Source of the DNA: Chromobacterium phragmitis
GTDB lineage: Bacteria; Pseudomonadota; Gammaproteobacteria; Burkholderiales; Chromobacteriaceae
Length of the DNA stretch: 64,000 nucleotides
Reading direction: 5' to 3'
Assembly (NCBI RefSeq): GCF_003325475.1
Contig: NZ_CP029495.1
Coordinates: 3,906,001-3,970,000 of the forward strand
Under the pieces are notes generated by a model. The model was not told the DNA's origin and did no database searches. It was given only the letters and a program-made list of their open reading frames with translations. Each line of letters begins with the position of its first letter. The first letter of the stretch is position 1. Position numbers and translations under genes: made by a program. Below are positions 59,301-64,000 of this stretch, in pieces.

Positions 59301-60270
59301 GACTTACTCCTTGACTTGTGAGCATATGCCCATAGCAAGGATAGTTAACTGTTCGCTTTTATCTATCTGAAGAAATGCTTAAGTTTTAATGCTTATCTTT
59401 GAATTGGCAGACTGGGCGGCGGAAGGGCATCCGCATGCCGATCGAAGGGGAGAGATCAGCAGGGGCTGGAGCGCCGAGCCACTCTCGGGGCTGAGGCGGC
59501 CATGGTCTCCCCGCTGGCGCGGATGGGGTCTCAGAGCGCGCCTTGGCGCTGTCCATGGATTTCGCACGCCGTGCCGCCGACACCGGTGGACGCTTGCAAA
59601 AGCTCGGCGGTTAATTGAACGCTGGTTGTTTTTTATTCTAAAGCCATTGAATGGGTCGTGATCTTCAGGCGCCATTCCGCCGTTGATGGGCGGGCGGATC
59701 TTAGCGATTTCATGGGACCAGATGACTGGATTCCGCACGGGGCCGGTTAGGATGGGATCTGCTGAACGGAATGCGGGATCGTCAAAACGTTCGATCCAAT
59801 GATTGGACCACTCGTTGTAAATGATACGTTGAAGCCTAGAAATGTAAGGGCCGCGGCCGGCGAGGGCGAGAAGGAGTGGAGGTAAGTGCGGCATACCTTC
59901 TCGAAGCCCTTCAAGCCAGTGAGCGAGCTCGTTTGCCGACGAGAGAGAGGTCAGTTGCTCATGGATGGCTAGCAGCGTGTATGCCGACCATGGGGGGCGC
60001 CTCGGCCAGAAGCTGCCGAACACGAACCTGCATGCGAACTCCCCGATCCCAATGCATCTGTTTCTCTTCATTTTAGTTTAAGCAAGTACATTTGCAGATG
60101 GGGGCTACAGTTAGATACAGAAGCTTGGCGCGGGGTGGCGAGCAATGCGATCATTTATGCTAAATAATTTCCGAAATTGATGCGTAAGCGCTTGATTTTT
60201 AAGGGTTGGAAATTGCCATTTTTATTAATGTTTTATTTGATAACTTGAAACGTAAGTCGTTGATATTCAT
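59301..60270. other. Mostly gene-poor region with one doubtful reading frame
   Basis: Apart from the doubtful minus-strand frame at 59379-60071, nothing was found. From 60080 on the sequence is AT-rich and should hold the promoter of the phosphodiesterase gene. Confidence 0.4.
59379..60071 (-). pseudogene. Doubtful, probably decayed gene
   Basis: The frame encodes 230 residues. The first 145 look protein-like (YTLLAIHEQLTSLSSANELA, IYNEWSNHWIERFDDPAFRS, DPFNGFRI) whereas the end is Arg/Pro/Ser-rich and looks out of frame. The reading probably shifts near 59630. No family recognised. Confidence 0.35.
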
Positions 60271-61032
60271 ATGAAAAGTATCACGATATGCACTTATAAC
60301 ATCCACAAGGGCATGTCCCCGCTGAACCGGCATGTGCGGGTGGGCGGGATGGCCGAGGCTTTGGCTGAGCTGTCGCCGGACATGCTGTTTCTGCAGGAGG
60401 TGCAGGGCAAAAATCTGGAGCGGGCTTTGCGCCATCAGATCTGGCCCGCTCAGCCGCAGCACCACTATTTGGCGGGACGGCTGGCGCATCGCGCGGTGTA
60501 CGGGCTGAATGCCAGTTATGGCCATGGTCACCATGGCAATGCCTTGCTGACGCGGTTTCACGTTCGAGAGTGGTGCAATCGCGATATTTCGGTCAATCGT
60601 TTCGAAAGCAGGGGCGTGCTGCAATGCCTGTTGCAGCCGGATGGCTGGCCACAGCCGGTGGTGGCGCTGTGCGGCCATTTCAATTTGCTGGCCTTCGATC
60701 GGCGCAGGCAATACCGCGGCTTGGCCGATTATGTGCGGCAGGGCATAGCGGACCATCTGCCTTTGATCCTGGCCGGGGACTTCAACGACTGGCGCTGCGA
60801 GGCCAGCGCGTTGCTGCGGCAGGAGCTGGGCTTGGAGGAGGCGTTCCTGACGCTGCATGGACGCCATGCGCAAAGCTTTCCGGCGCGGATGCCGATGCTG
60901 GCGTTGGACCGCATCTACGTGCGCGGCTTGAAGGTGGAGTCGGCCAGGGTGCTAGGCGGCCGGCCATGGTCCGGCTTGTCTGACCATTTGCCGCTGTGCG
61001 CGGAGATCCGGCCGTTGTGGCGGTGGCCATAA
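60271..61032 (+). CDS. Endonuclease/exonuclease/phosphatase family protein (YbhP-like)
   Basis: A 253-residue member of the EEP superfamily. Motifs in order: TYNIHKGMSP with the metal-binding Asn, LFLQEVQG (Glu), HGHHGNALLTRF, HFNLLAFDRRRQYRGL, LILAGDFNDWR with catalytic Asp and Asn, and GLSDHLPLCAEI with Asp-His. In enterobacteria a YbhP-type gene is next to cardiolipin synthase ClsB; here no synthase follows. A role in phospholipid or nucleic-acid phosphodiester cleavage is likely. Confidence 0.88.
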   Translation: MKSITICTYNIHKGMSPLNRHVRVGGMAEALAELSPDMLFLQEVQGKNLERALRHQIWPAQPQHHYLAGRLAHRAVYGLNASYGHGHHGNALLTRFHVREWCNRDISVNRFESRGVLQCLLQPDGWPQPVVALCGHFNLLAFDRRRQYRGLADYVRQGIADHLPLILAGDFNDWRCEASALLRQELGLEEAFLTLHGRHAQSFPARMPMLALDRIYVRGLKVESARVLGGRPWSGLSDHLPLCAEIRPLWRWP

Positions 61033-61329
61033 CCAGGAGGAATATAAAAATTTCCTGGAATTATATTGCAAAGAATTTTTCGCAATAACGAGACGATTGC
61101 TTATATTTTTTCAAAAGGGTGTTGACGCTAAGCGAAAAAAGATGTTCAATCTCAATCAAATTTATCGCCGATTTGAACACAGCTTGCGGGCGTAAAACAG
61201 CTAAAGCGTGGGTAGACAGACCCAGCAACATCTGAATCTGTCTGCATAAGTCTCCCGGATAGTCCGAAGATTTCCACAGCAAAGCCCGCCGCAGCAAACG
61301 GCGGGCTTTGTGCTTTGGGAGTGTTTGGA
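61033..61329. other. Leader region upstream of metNIQ
   Basis: About 300 bases with no gene. AT-rich from 61040 to 61180, then a structured stretch ending in a strong hairpin at 61281-61309. I saw no clear match to a known SAM riboswitch core. Confidence 0.4.
61281..61309 (+). terminator. Hairpin 20 bases ahead of metN
   Basis: Arms aaagcccgccg and cggcgggcttt, loop of seven bases. It lacks a T run. Its place between promoter region and start codon would fit an attenuator or the end of a leader RNA. Confidence 0.5.
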
Positions 61330-62067
61330 ATGATTCATCTGCAAAATGTCCGCAAACGGTTCCGCCGCCCGGAAGGCGGTTGGTTCGACGCCGTGGCGGA
61401 GACCTCGTTGACCATCAAGGCTGGGGAAGTCTTCGGCCTGATCGGCTTCTCCGGCGCTGGCAAATCCACCTTGCTGCGCCTGATCAACCTGCTGGAGCGC
61501 CCGGACGACGGCGCCGTGATCGTGGACGGCCAGGATTTGACCAGCCTGTCTCCCAAGGCGCTGCGCGCAGCCCGTCAAAACATCGGCATGGTGTTCCAGC
61601 AGTTCAATCTGCTGGCCAACCGCACCGTCGCCGGCAATGTCGCCTTCCCGCTGGAGATCGCCGGCTGGAGCAAGGCCGATATCGAGAAGCGCGTGGCCGA
61701 GTGCCTGGCCGTGGTCGGCCTGGAAGACCGCGCCAACCATTATCCGGCCCAGCTGTCCGGCGGCCAGAAGCAGCGCGTCGGCATCGCCCGCGCCCTGGCT
61801 CCGCGTCCGCACGTGATCCTGGCCGACGAGCCCACCTCGGCGCTAGACCCGAAAACCACCCAATCCATCCTGGACTGCCTGCAGGACATCAACGCCCGCT
61901 TCGGCGTCACCGTGGTGATCGTCACCCATGAAATGAACGTGGTGCGCAGCATCTGCCATCGCGCCGCCGTGCTGGATCAAGGGCGCGTAGTGGAGGTGGT
62001 GGATGTGAACAATCGCGAAGTGGAGGCTGATTCGGATCTGGCCCGCTCGTTGCTGGAGGCCGCGTAA
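61330..62067 (+). CDS. metN: Methionine ABC transporter ATPase (short form)
   Basis: A 245-residue ABC ATPase. Walker A is GFSGAGKST, Q-loop FQQFN, signature LSGGQKQR, Walker B ILADEPTSALDP, and the H-loop is VTHEMNVV. The IHLQNVRKRF start and DAVAETSLTIKAGE are typical of MetN. MetN proteins usually have about 340 residues with a C-terminal NIL domain that binds methionine and blocks uptake; here the chain ends after the ATPase at EADSDLARSLLEAA. The ATG at 61330 follows GGGAG; a TTG at 61315 is also open. It is followed directly by metI. Confidence 0.92.
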   Translation: MIHLQNVRKRFRRPEGGWFDAVAETSLTIKAGEVFGLIGFSGAGKSTLLRLINLLERPDDGAVIVDGQDLTSLSPKALRAARQNIGMVFQQFNLLANRTVAGNVAFPLEIAGWSKADIEKRVAECLAVVGLEDRANHYPAQLSGGQKQRVGIARALAPRPHVILADEPTSALDPKTTQSILDCLQDINARFGVTVVIVTHEMNVVRSICHRAAVLDQGRVVEVVDVNNREVEADSDLARSLLEAA

Positions 62068-62754
62068 ATGGATGCCGCAACCCTGAACGAAGCGCTGCAG
62101 AATCTGCAATCGATGGCCCCGGAAATCTGGCAGGCCTTGCTGGAAACCTGCGTGATGCTGGGCGTGGGACTGAGCGCTGCCGTGCTGCTAGGCGGGCCGC
62201 TGGGGGTGATCCTGTACCTGTCCCAGCCTGGCCAGATGTTCGCCAACCGCGCCGTCAACGGCGTATTGAGCTGGCTGGTGAACCTGGTGCGCTCCTTCCC
62301 CTTCATCATTCTGATGGTGGTGCTGATTCCGCTGACCCGCGCGCTGGTGGGCAGCACCATCGGCCCGGTAGCCGCGTCGGTGCCGCTGTCCTTCGCCGCC
62401 ATTCCGTACTTCGCCCGCCTGGTGGAGCAGACGCTGCGCGAGATTCCGCGCGGCGTGGTGGAGGCCGCCGAGGCGATGGGCGCCAGTCCGGCCCAGATCA
62501 TTTTCAAGGTGCTGGTGAACGAGGCCCGTTCCGGCCTGATCTCCAGCCTCACCATCCTGACCATCAGCTTCCTCAGCTACACCGCGGTGGCGGGCGTGGT
62601 GGGCGGCGGCGGCATCGGCGATCTGGCCATCCGCTACGGCTACTACCGCTTCCAGACCGACGTGATGGTGGCCATGGTGCTGCTGCTGGTGGCGCTGGTG
62701 CAAATCATCCAGCTGCTGGGCAACCGTCTGGCGGCGAAACTCGACAAGCGCTGA
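62068..62754 (+). CDS. metI: Methionine ABC transporter permease
   Basis: A 228-residue permease with five membrane segments. The EAA loop reads VEAAEAMGASPAQIIFKVLV, and TAVAGVVGGGGIGDLAIRYG near the C-terminus is typical of MetI. The ATG follows the metN stop codon with no gap (TAAATG). Confidence 0.95.
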   Translation: MDAATLNEALQNLQSMAPEIWQALLETCVMLGVGLSAAVLLGGPLGVILYLSQPGQMFANRAVNGVLSWLVNLVRSFPFIILMVVLIPLTRALVGSTIGPVAASVPLSFAAIPYFARLVEQTLREIPRGVVEAAEAMGASPAQIIFKVLVNEARSGLISSLTILTISFLSYTAVAGVVGGGGIGDLAIRYGYYRFQTDVMVAMVLLLVALVQIIQLLGNRLAAKLDKR

Positions 62755-62778
62755 TTTCAAAATCTAAAGGAGAGAATA

Positions 62779-63588
62779 ATGCGTAGATTCGTGATCAAGG
62801 CAGTTGCCGCATCCGTCGTAGGCCTGGCCCTGGCCGGCCAGGTTCTGGCCGCCGACCCGGCCAAGAAGCAGATCGTCATCGGCACCACCGTCGGCGACTT
62901 CGGCGACATGGTCAAGCAATCGATCAAGCCCCAGCTGGAAAAGCAGGGCTACACCGTGAAGCTGGTGGAATTCACAGACTATGTCCGCCCCAATCTGGCG
63001 CTGCAGGAAGGCTCGCTGGACGTGAACGTGTTCCAGCACAAGCCCTACCTCGACAACTTCGCCAAAGAGCACAAGCTGTCGCTGAAAGAGGCGTTCCAGG
63101 TGCCGACCGCGCCGCTGGGCATCTACCCGGGCAAGCTGAAGTCGCTGAAGGACGTGAAGCCGGGCGCGACCATCGCCGCGCCGAACGATCCGTCCAACTT
63201 CGCCCGCGCGCTGGTGATGCTGAATGATCTGGGCTGGGTGAAGCTGAAGCCGGGCATCAATCCGCTGACCGCTTCCGAGCGCGACATCGCCGTCAACCTC
63301 AAGAAAGTGAAGATCGTGCCGCTGGAGGCTGCCCAACTGCCGCGCTCCCGCAGCGATGTCGACTTCGCCGTGATCAACGGCAACTACGCCACCAGCTCCG
63401 GCATCAAGCTGACCGAGGCTGTATATCAAGAGAAGAGCTACGCCTATGTTAACTGGGGAGTGGTGCGCGCGGCCGACGCCGCCAAGCCTTGGGCGAAAGA
63501 CGTGATCGCCGCCTACAACTCCCCGGCGTTCAAGGCCTACACCAAGCAGAAGTTCGCCGGCTACAAGCTGCCGCAGGGCTGGAACTGA
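62779..63588 (+). CDS. metQ: D-/L-methionine-binding periplasmic protein
   Basis: A 269-residue NlpA-family protein. The signal peptide (MRRFVIKAVAASVVGLALAG then QVLA, cut before ADPAKK) lacks a lipobox Cys, so this form is probably soluble or membrane-anchored by an uncleaved signal rather than a lipoprotein. Landmarks: VKLVEFTDYVRPNLALQEGS, VNVFQHKPYLDNF, ATIAAPNDPSNFARALV and VINGNYATSSG. AAAGGAGAG lies seven bases upstream. It is the last gene of metNIQ. Confidence 0.95.
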   Translation: MRRFVIKAVAASVVGLALAGQVLAADPAKKQIVIGTTVGDFGDMVKQSIKPQLEKQGYTVKLVEFTDYVRPNLALQEGSLDVNVFQHKPYLDNFAKEHKLSLKEAFQVPTAPLGIYPGKLKSLKDVKPGATIAAPNDPSNFARALVMLNDLGWVKLKPGINPLTASERDIAVNLKKVKIVPLEAAQLPRSRSDVDFAVINGNYATSSGIKLTEAVYQEKSYAYVNWGVVRAADAAKPWAKDVIAAYNSPAFKAYTKQKFAGYKLPQGWN

Positions 63589-63624
63589 GTTTTTCTTGTA
63601 ACACTCCTGGCTACAAGACTTGAC

Positions 63625-63648
63625 GGAGGGCTTCGGCCCTCCTTTTTT
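63625..63648 (+). terminator. Rho-independent terminator after metQ
   Basis: Arms ggagggc and gccctcc around a ttcg tetraloop, followed by TTTTTT. Confidence 0.95.
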
Positions 63649-63832
63649 CATGCCCGCCGCGCAGCGCCGCCATGCGGTCGAACGCTGGCCGCGCAGGCAT
63701 TTGCCCGGCCTTTCGTGGTAGAATGGAAAGATTGTCACATCCGTCGGCGGGCGGCGTCGCAAGCGCGAAATCGGGTTTCCGATGCGCCAGGCGGCGGCGG
63801 CCGCCGGATCATCCTTACGAATCAAGATACTT

Positions 63833-64000
63833 ATGACCGATAACCTGTTCGCCAAGGAAACGCTTCCCATCAGCCTCGAAGAGGAGATGCGCCGCTCTTA
63901 CCTGGATTACGCGATGAGCGTGATCGTGGGCCGGGCGCTGCCAGACGTGCGCGATGGCCTGAAGCCGGTGCACCGCCGGGTGCTGTACGCCATGCACGAG
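63833..64000 (+). CDS. gyrA: DNA gyrase subunit A, N-terminal part (runs off the window)
   Basis: The first 56 codons are present. LYAMHE, ISLEEEMRRSYLDYAMSVIV and GRALPDVRDGLKPVHRRVLY are the strongly conserved N-terminus of GyrA. The quinolone-resistance region lies beyond the window. There is no gyrB beside it; gyrA stands alone after metNIQ. Confidence 0.96.
   Translation, partial: MTDNLFAKETLPISLEEEMRRSYLDYAMSVIVGRALPDVRDGLKPVHRRVLYAMHE

Noticed and set aside
61033..61280. SAM riboswitch ahead of metNIQ
   Set aside because: A methionine transporter with a structured leader invites this, but I could not find the conserved core of SAM-I, SAM-II or SAM-V in the sequence.
1..64000. CRISPR arrays
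   Set aside because: No regularly spaced direct repeats of 20-40 bases were seen; the only long repeats are the two IS copies and the MITE ends.

Overview
The window is GC-rich (roughly 65%) bacterial chromosome. It is most likely from a betaproteobacterium of the Neisseriales, close to Chromobacterium. This placement is inferred from codon use, catecholate-siderophore uptake genes with Fur boxes, a Chlamydia/Pseudomonas-type nrdAB, an RND pump, and a P47-like protein and lectins of the kind seen in insect-associated Chromobacterium. No rRNA, tRNA or CRISPR array was found. AT-rich islands at about 28.85-29.55, 47.87-49.7 and 50.7-52.35 kb look like acquired DNA.

Layout. 1-5.7 kb: Fur-regulated siderophore uptake and export (fepC', fepG, fepD, entS-like, fepB). 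5.9-11.6 kb: a three-gene RND efflux operon. 11.6-12.7 kb: wreckage of a CitA/CitB-type two-component system. 12.6-15.7 kb: VOC protein, nitroreductase, old-yellow-enzyme reductase and a hydrolase with a missing core. 16-18.9 kb: LuxR-type regulator, fructose-6-phosphate-aldolase-like enzyme and sugar permease in an overlapping operon. 19.7-22.7 kb: alpha-oxoamine synthase, an MFS gene with an internal deletion, and a fusion of the two ends of a methylcrotonyl-CoA carboxylase locus. 23.4-26.7 kb: PepSY membrane protein and TonB receptor around a Fur box. 26.9-28.7 kb: triple zinc-ribbon protein and an RlmN/Cfr-family enzyme.

29.6-37.8 kb is a compact eight-gene cluster behind an AT-rich leader: hexapeptide acetyltransferase, class III aminotransferase, transketolase-like enzyme, SDR, DUF1349-like protein, HAD phosphatase, O-methyltransferase and MFS exporter. 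It looks like a small biosynthetic cluster for a phosphorylated amino-polyol or amino-sugar product. 38.4-43.6 kb: CitMHS transporter, beta-carbonic anhydrase with a SulP transporter, and a MarR regulator divergent from a membrane protein across a perfect 18-bp palindrome. 43.9-45.3 kb: a P47/OrfX-like (TULIP) protein.

45.8-52.3 kb is a variable island: a BRO-N-like protein, two nearly identical 863-bp IS5-family copies, a 90-bp MITE with the same ends, a small secreted-protein gene split by one IS copy, and a two-gene AT-rich operon of an ABC/AAA-type ATPase and a 147-residue partner that resembles a defence system. 52.4-57.7 kb: nrdA and nrdB separated by three small genes. 58.2-59.3 kb: two small beta-rich proteins, one a ricin-B-type lectin. 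60.3-64 kb: an EEP-family phosphodiesterase, metNIQ and the start of gyrA.

The strongest candidates for undescribed biology are the eight-gene cluster, the ATPase plus small-protein operon, the MITE/IS5 pair, and the striking run of genes between 11 and 23 kb that have lost their middles.
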